Part shown: one piece after another, positions 41,974 to 53,663 of the stretch
Numbering within the stretch: position 1 is the first letter of the stretch
How the letters are laid out: each line of letters begins with the position of its first letter
From: Chrysaora quinquecirrha
Lineage: Eukaryota > Cnidaria > Scyphozoa > Semaeostomeae > Pelagiidae
Direction of reading: 5' to 3'
Length of the DNA stretch: 64,000 bases
NCBI GenBank assembly: GCA_014526335.1
Contig: JACTAT010000001.1
Location: 1,578,111-1,642,110 of the forward strand
Notes under the pieces: model-generated
Told to the model about the DNA's origin: nothing
The model's database searches: none
Seen by the model: only the letters and a program-made list of their open reading frames with translations
Program-made: the position numbers and the translations under genes

Positions 41974-44568
41974 CTTTTCCTCATAGATACTGCGTTGTTC
42001 GTCAAGGGCTTTCGTCAACTGTTCTTTCTCATCCAAATTGCTCACTTTCTTATCAGCAACCTTTTTTATCTACAATAAGATCAGTATTAGAAGAAATTAT
42101 TCATTAATCGTAAACATGCATCAGCAACCTTTCTCTTTACAAGTCAAGTAGGATGTTATAATAGCTAACAAATATGAACTGGAAAGAGATGTTAGCCGGA
42201 AAAATAATAAAATGAAAAGGTAAAAGAAAAGATGGAGAGCCAGTTTCTATGTTGCTCGGACAATCACTCATACGTTCTAATGTTTTTGGCCTATTCTTGT
42301 AAGATGCAAGTAAACGTTACGGTGAAATGCAAAATTTGAGGGTATCTATCTTCACAAAACTGATCTCAGGCTGAGAAAAAGTGAGTAACTTACCTCTTTG
42401 TTAAATTCTTCTATTTGTTGACCAACTTCGTCTTTCTTCTCTTGATAATCTCTAAAGTTTAGAATGATTTAAATATTGATTAAAGAGTTGATTAATATCT
42501 ACAAAATCGCAATACAGATAATTTCGAGCCTAGCCAGGGAGAATTTCACCAGTTCACGTCCGCTGTAAAGGTTTTCGTGTTTTGATTTAAATAGAAACAA
42601 GCAATGCCTAGCACTCAATACTGGTTAGATAAAAATGGTTTTACTGAAATTTGAAGTCTGGCAGGGACAACAAAAATAAAGCAGTCCGGGAAGAGGACGA
42701 TGAGGAAATTGATGAAATTGAAATTGAAGAAATTGATCTTGTGAAACATTTCCATGTTATACTTTTTCATTAAAGCTTGAAAAAGTCGTGAGTGATATAT
42801 TGTATGATTGTACAGTTCCTGGGTTGGTAGTTTGATTGAAACAGCAAAGAATGCACCCTATCGTCTGCAATTTAGAAAATCTCGACGAGGCAGCAAGCCT
42901 ACGGCAGAAAAACAGAGTTAAGTGCAAACTTATAGAGCGGATTCCTCTACTCTTTCTACTTGTTCGCAAACTTTCTCTACATCTACATGCATCTTGATGA
43001 GCCATTCTGTGGCTGAACCAAAAACATGAACTGGCGTCGTTCCGAACAGGAAGGGGCTTTCATTCGTTCTGACACATTAGAGAACAATCGTTCCTGTCCT
43101 TGGTAGGTAGTACTTGCAACAAGAGATTCTCCGAGGCACAGCACACATATACCATGTTCAATATAACCCCATCACCCCCTCGCACCAAGTCAACTTTCTT
43201 ACCTCTGCTGTCTAGTTATCAAATCTGATTGCTTCGACAGATGTGCTGGCTCAGAGTGAATCTTCAAAAGATGATCCTGAAACGAAAACAAATAAATAAC
43301 TCCAGAAAATATTAGGATTAGTCAATACACTGTTGGAAGAGGCGGCCGTGGTGTAGTGGATAAATTGCCGGGCAGCCTAGCGAGATGTACAAATTCAAAT
43401 CCAGCTATGAAAATTTCTGTCTGACCACCTCGTACCACCGTGCAACTCAGCTTTTCATCTCTTTTAAAACAAACTCCTTGGGTACCGACGATTTTGGTTG
43501 CTCCCAACGACTGCGCGATCAGTGCGGCCATCAGCCACAGCCCATAACAGAGCCTGTAGGAAGCATACATAACATCTTCTGGGAAGACAAGTCTGAAGAG
43601 TTATTGTTTGTGTTGTTTCTAAGTACTGTTATATTTTTAAGGATTTGAAATCTCAACCTACCTTAAATGACTGCTGATCGGTTTGCTTATTTTCAAAATT
43701 TTTCAACAAAACTTCGATCTGTTGCTCTCTAAGCTGTAACTCTTCTTTCAAATTATTTCCTTCATGACTTCTCTGGGCAATTTCAATTTTCAAATCTTCT
43801 ATATTTCCCTCAAGATCCTTTACTTGTTTATCTAACTCTTCCTTCTTTGGCATTCTTGCATATTCTCTTTCAAGAAGTCTTCTTTCCTCTCTCAAATTGT
43901 CTAATTTAAATTCCAATTGGTAAATTCGCTCTTCCCCAGCAAGAAGGTCATTTGTATGCTTCAGCCAGTCTGTTCTAAGTCTCTTGACCTCACTGTCTTC
44001 AACATCAGGAAACGCTTCCCCCTTTTCTAACTCTAGCCTCTGCCTTTGTACTTCTTGAATCAAAGATTTTGCATTGTAAAGTAATGTTGATTCAGAATCT
44101 CTTGTTGTTTTAAGCATTTCCAATACGTCTTGATATTTGGCTTTCAGTCTTGCTGCTTTTTCTCCAGATATCTCACCATTTGCAAACAACTGCAAATCAA
44201 AGAAATCGTTTCTGTATACATCAATTTTATTGCAAGTATAACATGAAATCAGCATAGCTCAAATCAGACGTCTAAACTGCCTAATCATCTTAAAAACAGC
44301 TGAAATAAGACTTGCTTGCAAAACTAACCTGGTCAAGTGTTTGAAATGCAGGACTGACAGTAACATCAACTTGGTCATCTGACTGTACCCTCACTTTGGG
44401 AGCTCTTGGATAAAGCACAAAACTGGAGTCATCTCTTTGAAGCTGATTCTCTTCTGCACTCTTTCTTTCATTTTTTGTTACATCTTTCTTTTCTGAACCA
44501 GCATCGTCGGGGCCTTCTTCTTTCAAAGGATACAACTCAATTTTGCTATCATCTTTATTGGAGTCCAT
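41974..44568 (-). CDS. CCDC146: Coiled-coil domain-containing protein 146, 5' part (5 exons)
   Basis: Ciliary, centriolar and microtubule-associated coiled-coil protein, needed for sperm flagella in mammals. Exons, 5' to 3': 44568-44329, 44189-43662, 43276-43203, 42451-42394, 42069-41974, all in frame (332 residues). The start MDSNKDDSKIELYPLKEEG is acidic. The diagnostic block across the exon 1/2 junction reads AFQTLDQLFANGEISGEKAA and then RLKAKY, as in vertebrate CCDC146. Long heptad regions follow (EERRLLEREYARMPKKEELD and ELQLREQQIEVLLKNFENK). Family members are about 950 residues, so more than half is missing. The next exons fall toward the gap at 41109-41608 and the transposon, and none was recognised at 41609-41973. 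Either the gap is larger than 500 or the copy is truncated. Confidence 0.88.
43338..43420 (+). mobile_element. tRNA-like SINE head
   Basis: GGCCGTGGTGTAGTGGATAA (A box) and AAATTCAAATCCAGC (B box) are spaced as in a tRNA. It lies in CCDC146 intron 2, antisense. A more decayed tRNA-like stretch is at 44755-44825 (GGTAGCCTAGAGTG ... TGGGCTCGAGACA). Confidence 0.6.
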
Positions 44569-45435
44569 GCTTGCCTGTAATCAGAATTTCAAAACTTTTA
44601 TGATTCAGCATTATGACAGCAGTCTTTAAGCACTGGTAAAGAACTGCAATATGTTTATCACTTGCCAATTTTCTGCAAAACCCTTAGTTGCAACACTTCT
44701 TCCCCAAATGCTGAACTGCTCAACTTATTATATCTAAATTGAAATTTCAGCAGCAGTCCGGTAGCCTAGAGTGTGCGTACTGGAAAACCATGCTCTATAT
44801 TTTGGGGTCATGGGCTCGAGACAAGTTCTTGTCTTTTAATTTAGTCTCTGAAAATTTTCTAAGCTTTTCGAACAATTCAGCACTCTAGCCGTATGTGTTG
44901 CAACATGAATATATCTGCCAACCAAGGCATACTTTTAAATCTAGACATCTATTTTGATGGTCATCATTTATGTTATGTTTGATATGATTCCAGTGTGGTG
45001 GTTTGCTTCACATTTCGTAATTTCTTCAATAGGGTATATGAAATGTGGACTTGTTGAGTGGTTGGTTCCATCATTTAATTTTATATTTCTTCAATTTTTT
45101 CATACATGCAAACCAATACCTCAATTCTCTCTACATATTCACGTACCTAGGAGTGCAAAGAAGCTATAAAAATGAACTTACCGTTAAATTTTGGGCTAGT
45201 TTTCAGTGCATTTATATTTGTTTTTGATCTTTTGGTCTTCATGGACAGAGATTGCAGCTTTGATTTGCTTGTTACCAGGCAACCGCTAATATTCATAAAG
45301 AGGCAGGTGGTTTTTTAAACGAGGCTCTCTGCTTTGTCACATTTTTAGGCCGCTTTTTCTTGTTTGCGTTTTCCGAAGAAGTACGTCTCTAAACATCATA
45401 TCTATGTAGTTCAGAAAACATCCAAAGTGTCAGGA
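44569..45435. other. Divergent promoter region between CCDC146 and DPH3
   Basis: 867 bases between two start codons pointing away from each other. It contains a decayed tRNA-like stretch (44755-44825). No conserved promoter element was identified. Confidence 0.5.
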
Positions 45436-46368
45436 ATGGCAGTTTTCCACGACGAAGTTGAAATCGAAGACTTTGAGTACGACGAAGAGACTGAAACGTA
45501 CCATTACCCGTGTCCATGTGGTGATCGATTTGAGATCACAAAAGAGGACCTTCAAAATGGAGAAGACGTTGCCACATGTCCAAGTTGCTCCTTGATTATC
45601 AAAGTTATCTATGATCTCGTAAGTATCTGGTGTAACGAACTAAAGAAATCTACCGAAACGAAGTAAAAGTCTTGCGTGTTGCACCATTCAACTCTTCAAC
45701 TTGTGCGGTTGATTGCACTTTTGTGCATTTTTATTGCACCCAGATGGGAACAGAAGTTTTGCGCTTGCGCTGCGAATTGTGGTAAATTGAATTATTGTTC
45801 TAAAAAAATAGATCTATTGTTTTACCCCTTGTTGCATCACAAATCATCTGTCATGCAAGGCAACTTTTTAGATCTGGCATAGTCATATTTCACCACACAC
45901 ACTTGGCACACGCATATTTTTGGATGTAGCATTTTGGATGCTGCACTTTCCATGCATATATCAGGCTTATAAAACAAAAGGTCAAATGAAATACCAAATT
46001 GATCTTCCTGTTGATCTATTATTTATTTAATGAAAATTGCTCTGCCACACCAGTGGGTTTCTGGTCCACTCACCACACTGCAAGCTTGCCACACAACCTG
46101 GTCGTGATACATTTCAGTTAGCAGGCAGAGAAGACAATTGGCTACTGACAAGTTTCTCCATCAAGAACAGATGCCTCTGACATGCAATCAGTCCATTCCC
46201 TGCTCCGAAACCTCACAAGCATTCACTTCCACTTAGAGACCACTAGAGTGTCAGCTGTATTCCTGCAGTTTGTTTAACTCTCTTTGATATCTCATTTTGC
46301 AGGAGGATTTTGCTGAATGTGAAGAAGTTGAAACACTTCCCCCAAAGAAGACTCTAGAGAAACTTTGA
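45436..46368 (+). CDS. DPH3: Diphthamide biosynthesis protein 3 (CSL zinc finger), complete, 2 exons
   Basis: Small zinc/iron-binding electron donor for the radical SAM enzyme DPH1-DPH2 in diphthamide synthesis on elongation factor 2; also known as KTI11, linked to Elongator. Exons 45436-45618 and 46303-46368 in phase 0, giving 82 residues, the same length as the human protein as I recall it. Start [20 protein letters not shown]. The metal-binding cysteines are in CPCG (residues 26-29) and CPSCSL (48-53), followed by IIKVIYD. Exon 2 encodes [20 protein letters not shown] and a final L. Reading through the donor would give a different short tail, but the spliced form restores the family ending. 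The intron is about 680 bases. Confidence 0.96.
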
Positions 46369-47177
46369 AAGCACACTCCACATATCTAGACGCTTTAAAC
46401 AGTTCTAGATTTGCATGCAGTCACCCTAGCACTGAGTGTCCTGGTCTGTCCATTGTTTACTTTGCTGATGAAGAACAACTGGAAAAAGAATTCCTTCCTA
46501 TTTTGGAATATTTTGCCTTAATCGTTGCAGGATTTCTTTCATAATCCAGGAACAAAATTCACAAATATTCATTTGCAAATGTATTAACTTTTTAAAAATG
46601 TCATAATTCTAATTTTTGCATTTTTTAAGATGCTAGTTGCTATGGTACTCTCAGTCTAAGAGCTTGCAGCAACAAGCCTATCAAACTTGAGTTGGAAAGT
46701 GACATATGTTTTTATAACTCTTTGCTCTATGTTATATAACACTCACTACTAAAATTCCTTGTTGAGTATTTGTAAACTAGATGCTTTTATATTTGTAAAA
46801 TGTAGAAATTATGATTCTGTAAAATTCTAAAATGATAAAATCATGCCCTACAAAGGGAATTTGAATTTTGATTATTGCTTGTCAGCTTCTGTTATGCATT
46901 TATCTCGTGCGTTTTCCACGAAATTCGGGTGATTGAGTAGAGATGTATTGTTGATTAATTGATTGAATCATTGGTGACTACAGTGGTGATGACTTTATAG
47001 AGGACCACAGTGATCAATCAGCTGAGCAGTTCGTTGATTGATCACGAGTTGGTCACATGCTTGCTTCAGAACGAGGCACACAAAATGCAGAATTAACATT
47101 TTTGTTTTCGCTAATGGCTGACTAACTTGAAGTTTGCAGTGCACATGTGCTATTGAATTAGCTTTAATGATTCCGTG
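46369..47177. other. DPH3 3' flank and COMMD6 promoter region
   Basis: About 800 bases without coding signal. It must contain the DPH3 3' untranslated region and the COMMD6 promoter. Several ATTGATTGA/TGATCAATCA repeats at 46945-47050. Confidence 0.45.
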
Positions 47178-50100
47178 ATGGTGCTCCCGCCAAGCAATTT
47201 ACCTGATGGTAAAGCTTTGTTTTTAATTTAGCACATGAGATAATTTATAAAGATAACATAAATTTGTTCTAACTAGCGTTGTAGCTCAAAATTAGTCTAG
47301 GGAGATGAAGGGCCTAAACTAAACCTCCATCGTATACAGTATGTTTTGATATGGGTTGGGTTGTCAGGTTGTGAGTGAGAGTGAAGCTACTTTGTTTGGT
47401 TTTTAGGGCTTTCTTCTGCTGCAAAGGACATTGCAAGTATACCAAATGAAATCCTGTCAGAGATGGTAAGCCTTAGCTGAGCTTTGCTGTGTTGTTTGGT
47501 TTATTCAGCTCAGCTGCACAGATTATGACTTATGCATAGATAATTTCAGAAAGACTGAGATTGAGAGGCTGACAGTATTGTAATTTTTTCAAATCACAAG
47601 ATATCAAATTTTTGATGCGAAAATCATATAAAGCACCCAAAAGTTAGTCTAGGTGCCAAGTTGTACTATCTCAGCCCTTCTATTATCAGCTGTAAGTAGT
47701 CAGTTTGATAGATTTCTGGCATATGTCAAATAGCCCCCAAATAAGGCCTCGCCTTTTAAGGCGGGCGATCGCCCACGCCCGCCTCGTCACTCCCCTCGAA
47801 TCCCTCGATATCAACTAACCAAAAAATCCGCCCGCCTTCGCTATTCTTTCTTCATTGGAAACTGCACCAGACAGACAGGAAATCTCCTGCGTTAATCTTT
47901 AAATAGACTAATCTCCTTGTCACCTTGGACTTTTCCTGTTTTTAGTTCTGTTGACCGACTTTTTAATGATGATAAGCATCACAGTTGAAGACTGAACGTA
48001 CTTTTATCCTCATAAAGATTCTTTTATTTCTTTTTTGTTCGGAATTTCATAATTGGTTTCAATTAGTCTAAATAAGTGTTTTTCTCATTAAAAACTTTGT
48101 TTTCTTCTGTTTAGTACTGTATTTTTAGTACTGTATTATACCCTTTAGCAGCCTTTTAAGGAAGACAAAAAACCGCCCGCCTGAATTTTTTGAGGTGAGC
48201 GATTGCCGCCCACCTACTAAAATCTTCCTGGCGAGGCCTGCCCAAATGATGCAGAATCTACTGATCTTTTTTCTGTTAGTTATTGAATCTTTTTCAATTT
48301 TCAGTGCCAAAATGTCCTGTTGTTTCTACAATATAAAAAGGCTGATGTTGATTTAAACCATATAAAACAGGTAGATACTTTACATGTTTATAAATTTCTT
48401 AGATATTCAAATTCAATTTTTTTGCTTGTTTTCTGCTTTGTTTTTTAATTTCAGTTTGGGCAGAAACCTGGGCAATTCTATAATTTAAATGTTTTGAAAA
48501 TGAACATGTGATCTTTGTTTTGTTTTGGCTAGCTCCCAGACTGGAATTTTAACCATGCAGTTACAGGGAAGACAATAGGTTTTACTCTCTTTCTATTTTT
48601 TCATCCATCCACTTCTCTATACAATCCGCAAAATTCGGGTCTTTGCTAGAATTACTCTAATCTCCCTTTCACATACTCTTAGGTGCTAATTGCTGGGGGG
48701 TCAGAATAGGTGGGGGTTGGTTCTACCATCCATGTCTGATGGAAGTTCTATTCAATCCCTCTGTTTTTGTTAATAGCAGTTAGAGGTGGCTAACATTGAC
48801 CTCACTCAGGAGTCTGTACAAAAGATGGCCAATGTACTTTGTTATCATTATAGGTAAGGCATTACTTTTTAATTTGTATATGCATGCAGTTCACAATTTA
48901 TAAAATTCTCTCAATTTCTTTAAGAATAATTGTTGAGATAATCTAACATTCCTTTTCCAGAGATGCTATAAACAGAAGTTTATCAACAGAGTCTCTCTTG
49001 GAAAACCTTCAAGGGCTAAGACTTTACTCTGAAGAACAGAACAAAGTAATTTCTGAAGTTTGGGATAGACAGGTAACAGCATTTTTACGTTGAAGAATTT
49101 TAAATATACAGAGTGGATTGAGTGGCCAAGCTTCTCAGTTGGCTCTTGTTACTAACCTGATCACCTGACCTCCCTATCGTTAGACAGCTGAAGTTAAGCT
49201 TGGTCATGTGAGGTCAGCATCTGGATGGGTGACTTTCCACATGGATGACTAAACAACTCACTCTGCCATCCTTAGGAAGGGATGTTAGAAGTCCCATGTC
49301 TGGATGCAGCATGCATAGTAGGCCTAAATTAGCTAAAAAGCTAGAAATAACTTCCGACATGTAATTGACGAACTCACTCATACTTAAACTATGAAAGACA
49401 ATGGAAAATATGCAATTTTACAAGATCTATAGAATATACGTGTCATTAGGGCCGTATCATTAGAACTGCATTATTTTGACCCAGCATTAATGGGTACTCA
49501 GAATTTTGATAAAGAAAACAGATCAGAATTTGGCTGTCAGACTTCAGTACTACAAGACTTTTAAGTTCCCTTTTCTTCAGCCTGTTAATATTTGTGAATT
49601 TTCAACTTGCTTATTTGTAATTTTTAGGGACAATTTTCAAACGAAAAATTTCTGGAACACTTGAATGTTGGTGAGGTATGAGTGATAATCTTAGTCATCT
49701 GAAACCTATTTAATCTTAAGGAAAATATTTTGCCCGGGCACAAAAATAGTTCCACTCTAAAACATTCTCTCCTCCGATGTTGTTTGCTATTTGTCAAAGA
49801 AGTTCCACTGAGCCTCAAGAAAGACTTGTGTTTTTACTCTAACAAGAAACGTTCCTTTCTGAGGAAAGTTATCTTACTCTTAGGTGTCTATTTGCTGGGG
49901 AGGCTTTGGAATAGGGCAGGGGTGGAGCAACATTCATGATGTAATGAAAGTCAGTCCTTGAATGATGATATTTAAATATGCACCTCCTTTGAATCTGGAC
50001 AAGCGCCCTTCTGAAAATTCAGCATAGTGCCCTGGGTACTTTTTCAAGGAAATACACTAAGTAAAAGCAACAAAGCAGAATGGAAACATATCCAACACCC

Positions 50101-51107
50101 TTGATTTTTTAGCACACTAGACTTTTCTTCAAGTATTTCCTCAGCATTCTTATTCTTTTTTCTATTGTTAGCTCCTTGACATGGACTGGAAACTTAGCAT
50201 GTCCATTAGCTCGAGCTCGTGTAAAAATCTGCATAACCCATCGATTACATTACTTATCAAAGTCTTACAACCCAACGGTGAAATTGTGAAGAAATCATTT
50301 GAGATGACGATTGAACAGTTTCAGGTTGGTTTTGACTGTCTAATGCTTTAATATATAGTATAAAACATAAAATATAAGAAATTCAATAATATAGACGCAT
50401 ATTTGAACGTTTCGATCGAAGGGGCGATGGGGTGGGCAACTCACTCCTCGAAAAGCGTACGAGATTTCTGTTGAAACAAAAGGATTCTTACAAGATTCCT
50501 ACGAAAGAAATAGAGATTCCAGCTGAGTATAAAAGTGTAAAAAGTGTAAAAATTTATATAGTATATTTTTCTTATATGCGTATTTTTCATGGATGGGAAC
50601 ACAAAGAAAGATTTTTCCACAAGTGACATAACCACGTAAGATGGGATTCAAACCTTCATTGCATGACCAGAGAGCCAATGACTTTTCCACTGAGCTATAG
50701 AGCTCAATGAAATCGCCGAGTAACTCTCCAAGTCATACAGCCGAAGGTTCTCCTCCCGTTTGTTATTTGTGTTTTGCTGAGCCTTCTTCAGCACCGTACA
50801 TGTTTGTTCATAATTGTCATGAATTGCGTAATGGCGAAAATTCCTATATGCGAATTTTTGTGTGGGGGTCCATCGGTTGGGCCAAAAAATTAACCCAATG
50901 CTGTAACATTGTAATAATCATTGCCTGTTACAAAGCCGAAATGTGTAGTATTTGAATCTTTATTTGGTATAAGTTTCATAGAATATTACTTTTTAGCCCA
51001 TCCGTTGTAATACTAGATCCCAGTAAGTAAATTTGTCTGTTTTTCTATTTGAACAGAACTTCTCAAAACAACTGGAAGACACAAAGTCCGTTTTAGAGAC
51101 AGTATGA
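47178..51107 (+). CDS. COMMD6: COMM domain-containing protein 6, long form, complete, 8 exons
   Basis: Subunit of the Commander/CCC complex (endosomal recycling, with an NF-kappaB and copper-transport link). Exons 47178-47208, 47407-47465, 48305-48370, 48780-48853, 48961-49072, 49628-49675, 50172-50324, 51057-51107, total 594 nt, 197 residues. The COMM domain (about residues 131-197) starts LLDMDWKLSMSISSSS, continues SFEMTIEQFQNFSKQLED and ends VLETV. The last parts closely resemble the human COMMD6 end. Human COMMD6 is only about 85 residues and lacks the N-terminal helical domain; this gene keeps it (residues 1-130), like other COMMD proteins. The start codon at 47178 is the first in frame. 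All introns are GT-AG. Confidence 0.93.
47743..48240. mobile_element. TIR element in COMMD6 intron 2
   Basis: Left end AGGCCTCGCCTTTTAAGGCG, right end inverted CAGGCCTCGCC. The flanks CCCAAAT (47736-47742) and CCCAAAT (48241-48247) look like a 7-8 bp target duplication. The interior near each end repeats GGCGGGCGATCGCC-type palindromes. It is a hAT-like MITE. Confidence 0.8.
49110..49350 (+). mobile_element. 5S rRNA-like SINE or pseudogene in COMMD6 intron 5
   Basis: 49192-49244 reads GACAGCTGAAGTTAAGCTTG, GTCATGTGAGGTCAGCA and TCTGGATGGGTGACT. This aligns with the internal promoter of 5S rRNA (A box GAAGTTAAGC, then the TGGTTAGTACTTGGATGGGAGAC part as I recall it). The upstream part (ACCTGATCACCTGACCTCC) resembles 5S less well, and the sequence continues beyond a 5S gene, so a 5S-derived SINE is more likely than a gene. 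Confidence 0.65.
50426..50540 (+). mobile_element. Truncated CGAGGGGC-family MITE
   Basis: Shares GCGTACGAGATTTCTGTTGA and AAACAAAAGGATTC with the full copies at 16971 and 31184. The left end is changed (GGGGTGGGCAACTCACTCC) and the right end is missing. Confidence 0.6.
50555..50765 (-). mobile_element. tRNA-derived SINE, family B
   Basis: On the minus strand GCTCTATAGCTCAGTGGAAA (A box TAGCTCAGTGG) and GAAGGTTTGAATCCCATC (B box) are spaced as in a tRNA gene, preceded by TGACTTGGAGAGTTACTCGG. The 70-base core looks like a tRNA, but the flanks shared with 32895 and 6263 show that it is a repeat. It lies in the last COMMD6 intron. Confidence 0.7.
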
Positions 51108-52660
51108 GGTAATTTGAACTTTAAATCTAAATCACGCAGTACGTCACAACTTTTTTGATTTAGTGATGCGATTTGTACATATCTAGTAATTACTTTCCAA
51201 ATTGAGATTTTGAGGTTGAGATTATATATAGGCAGTTTTTCTAATATACGAGTCTTGTTTTCTAGTGGAGGTTAAATCTTGTTTAAGAGTTGGATATTCA
51301 GTCAGTAGAACTGTGGTGTGATCTTTGACAATAATAGCACGAAATTGACCCTCTATCTCTTTTCTTCCGCGAATTTTTCGTCTTCTTGGCTATGTCGACA
51401 TTGCGTACAATCAGAACCAATTCCCGACTGGTAATCGGTGATATTTTCGTTCTAATTTATCGCAACTGACCTGTCGACATAAGCAACAAATTGGCAACTA
51501 GTTCTTTTTTCACGGCGACTATTCAGTGCACAGCTTCGGAAAGTTGGGCATATACTGTGATTAGTTAGTGAAAGTTGAGATAAGTGCTCTAGCAACAAGC
51601 TGGCAACTAGTTCCTTTTTGACAACTGATATACGTCAGTGAAAGTCGACTTGAGCCATGAGCGCTCTTGTGACCGCGATCAGCTGTATCCTATGAGTTCT
51701 GACTAGTTATTGACATGTGGACATAAGGTAGCAGTTACAACTGGTTGGCGTTAGTTCTGTCGTATTGTAGGTCGACGATAGTCGACGTAAACCTGGCTTT
51801 ACTTGTATAGTTTTTATTAGACTTATTACCTTGCTCCCACCCTTTCGGAAACAGCTTCTAACAACTACAACAACATACAGCCGTTTCTTCAGAGTGAAAG
51901 TTAGAGCGAGGGTTTGTAGTTGGAGCGGGGTGGTGGAGTGTGGAGGAGCGTAGACTACGACGAATGTAATAAGTCTAATTTTTTATGGTAAAGTGGGAGG
52001 TTTAAGCTTAGCTTAGCAAATAGAAACTACAGCTTTTATAATGTGTCTATGTTACTCCCCGTAACGTTAGTCGGGACTAAATTTTTTTTTCGCTCGACAT
52101 CAAAACGAATTAGTAAATGGCTCGCGAACGGATGCGGCGATAGTTTTTATCAAAGAGCATGAAAATACAACTGCAGGTCGTTTGATATCTGTTTTTATTG
52201 CTACTCTTCCCATACACATAAAACGCTTGTGAAAATACCGAAGCGCTTGACATTATACCGAGAACTGCTGCGGAACATAATTTCAGCGATTAGCATGGGA
52301 AACTGCCTGCGTAATTTTCCTCGTCGCAGTTTAGATGATGCTCTTTCAAAAAAGTGAGAAAACCCTGAATTATTCAACGTTTTGTGCAGACGGGTAGCTC
52401 ATGGAAGAATTTTTAGAAAGCGTTAGATGAAATTTCTCGAAAAAGACCAGACTTAAGTCATGAAAGAACATTATGCAAGTAATGATATATGTCGATAGGC
52501 CTGTTAAATTGAAGTTCAGCTTTTTTTGTTGTCATCTTGATATAGCTATTGTCGCAAAAGAATACGAGCCTCATGCAAGGGCTGCTTTTATTTCAAAGAC
52601 CAAGCTTTGAAATGGTTTTATACTTGATATATTTATTAGTGGGTCCTCCGGAATATTGTT
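51108..52660. other. Spacer downstream of COMMD6
   Basis: No gene seen. 51818-51977 is a MITE with ends TAGACTTATTAC and GTAATAAGTCTA (a second copy is at 62854-63088), its interior inverted around GCTCC(A/C)(A/C)CC blocks. 51430-51790 holds a diverged repeat with GTCGACAT and GGCAACTAGTT phrases, shared with about 10600-10690. Confidence 0.6.
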
Positions 52661-52664
52661 CATC

Positions 52665-53240
52665 TACATATGCTACATATTGTTCATATACATATGCTTC
52701 GATTATACCTCCCCAGACTATTGTTCATCCGATTGTACATGCTTTGAAAATGCCTCCTAGGAATATTGTACATCCGGGGGGCACATATGCTTTGAAAATA
52801 TCTTCCAGGAATATTGTACATTCCGGGGGGGCATCATATATGCTTTGAAGATACCTCCCAGGAATATTGTACATCGGGGGGGGGGGGGGCACATATGCTT
52901 TGAAGATACCTCTCAGGAATATTGTACATTCGGGGGGCACATATGCTTTGAAGATACCTCCCAGGAATATTGTACATCCGGGGGGCATATATGCTTTGAA
53001 GATACCTCTCAGGAATATTGTACATTCGGGGGGGGGCACATATGCTTTGAAGATACCTCCCAGGAATATTGTACATCCGGGGGGCAATATCTTCCAGCTT
53101 TGAAAATATCTTCCAGGAATATTGTACATATATGCTTTGGAGATACCTCACAGGGATATTGTACATCCGGGGGCATATATGTATACTTCGAAGATAACCC
53201 CCAAGAAGATTGTACATCTGGGGTATATATATGCTTCGAT
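52665..53240 (+). repeat. Tandem array of about 48-base units (family IV)
   Basis: About 11 units of the type ATATGCTTTGAAGATACCTC, CCAGGAATATTGTACATC, CGGGGGGCAC. The first and last units are diverged (CATATGCTTCGATTATACC at both borders). It ends about 420 bases before a VIAAT-like start codon. Open frames on both strands are artefacts of the array. Confidence 0.93.
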
Positions 53241-53264
53241 TATAACACGTTTTAGTAGACCAGC

Positions 53265-53663
53265 CCTTGAGCAGTTTTTAGTCAGACGAGTTGCTTGGAA
53301 AGACTTCTTCTGACTTCTGAGAATATAACTCGTTTGAAGGGAAGTTGTCAAAAGGCTCATAAGGATTTTAAGCACGCTAAAAACTCACTGGAAATGCTTA
53401 CCGCAGAATTCATTGGAAAGACTTAAGCCAGCTCTGCAGCTTCATGCTCTGGCTACACAAAGCTCTTTGGAATAACTTTCGCCCGCAACAAATCTCGTTG
53501 GAAAGATTCTTGGCATCTCTTGGAAAACTTAAGTGGCGCTGAACAACTACAACTTTGGAGGATTTAAATAACCTTTTTTGTTTTGGAAGATCAAAATTAC
53601 GTGTTTGCCTTGACTTGGAACCCATCTTATGCAGAATACAATTGAATAGTTTGCCTGGGAACA
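53265..53663 (+). promoter_or_regulatory. Leader or promoter region of VIAAT-like gene 1
   Basis: Contains about seven imperfect copies of a short phrase, for example TTGCTTGGAAAGACTTC, CATTGGAAAGACTTA, CGTTGGAAAGATTCT and TCTTGGAAAACTTA, spaced about 35-60 bases apart between 53288 and 53535. It could be a decayed tandem repeat or a set of binding sites. No TATA box is certain. Confidence 0.35.

Noticed and set aside
50640..50705. tRNA gene on the minus strand
   Set aside because: Both promoter boxes are present, but the acceptor stem does not pair well and the flanks recur at 32895 and 6263, so it is a SINE.
52725..53255. Repeat proteins on both strands (MYNIPGRYLQS- or ALKIPPRNIVH-type units)
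   Set aside because: Translation of the 48-base array, whose unit length is a multiple of three; both strands and several frames are open, so coding is not supported.
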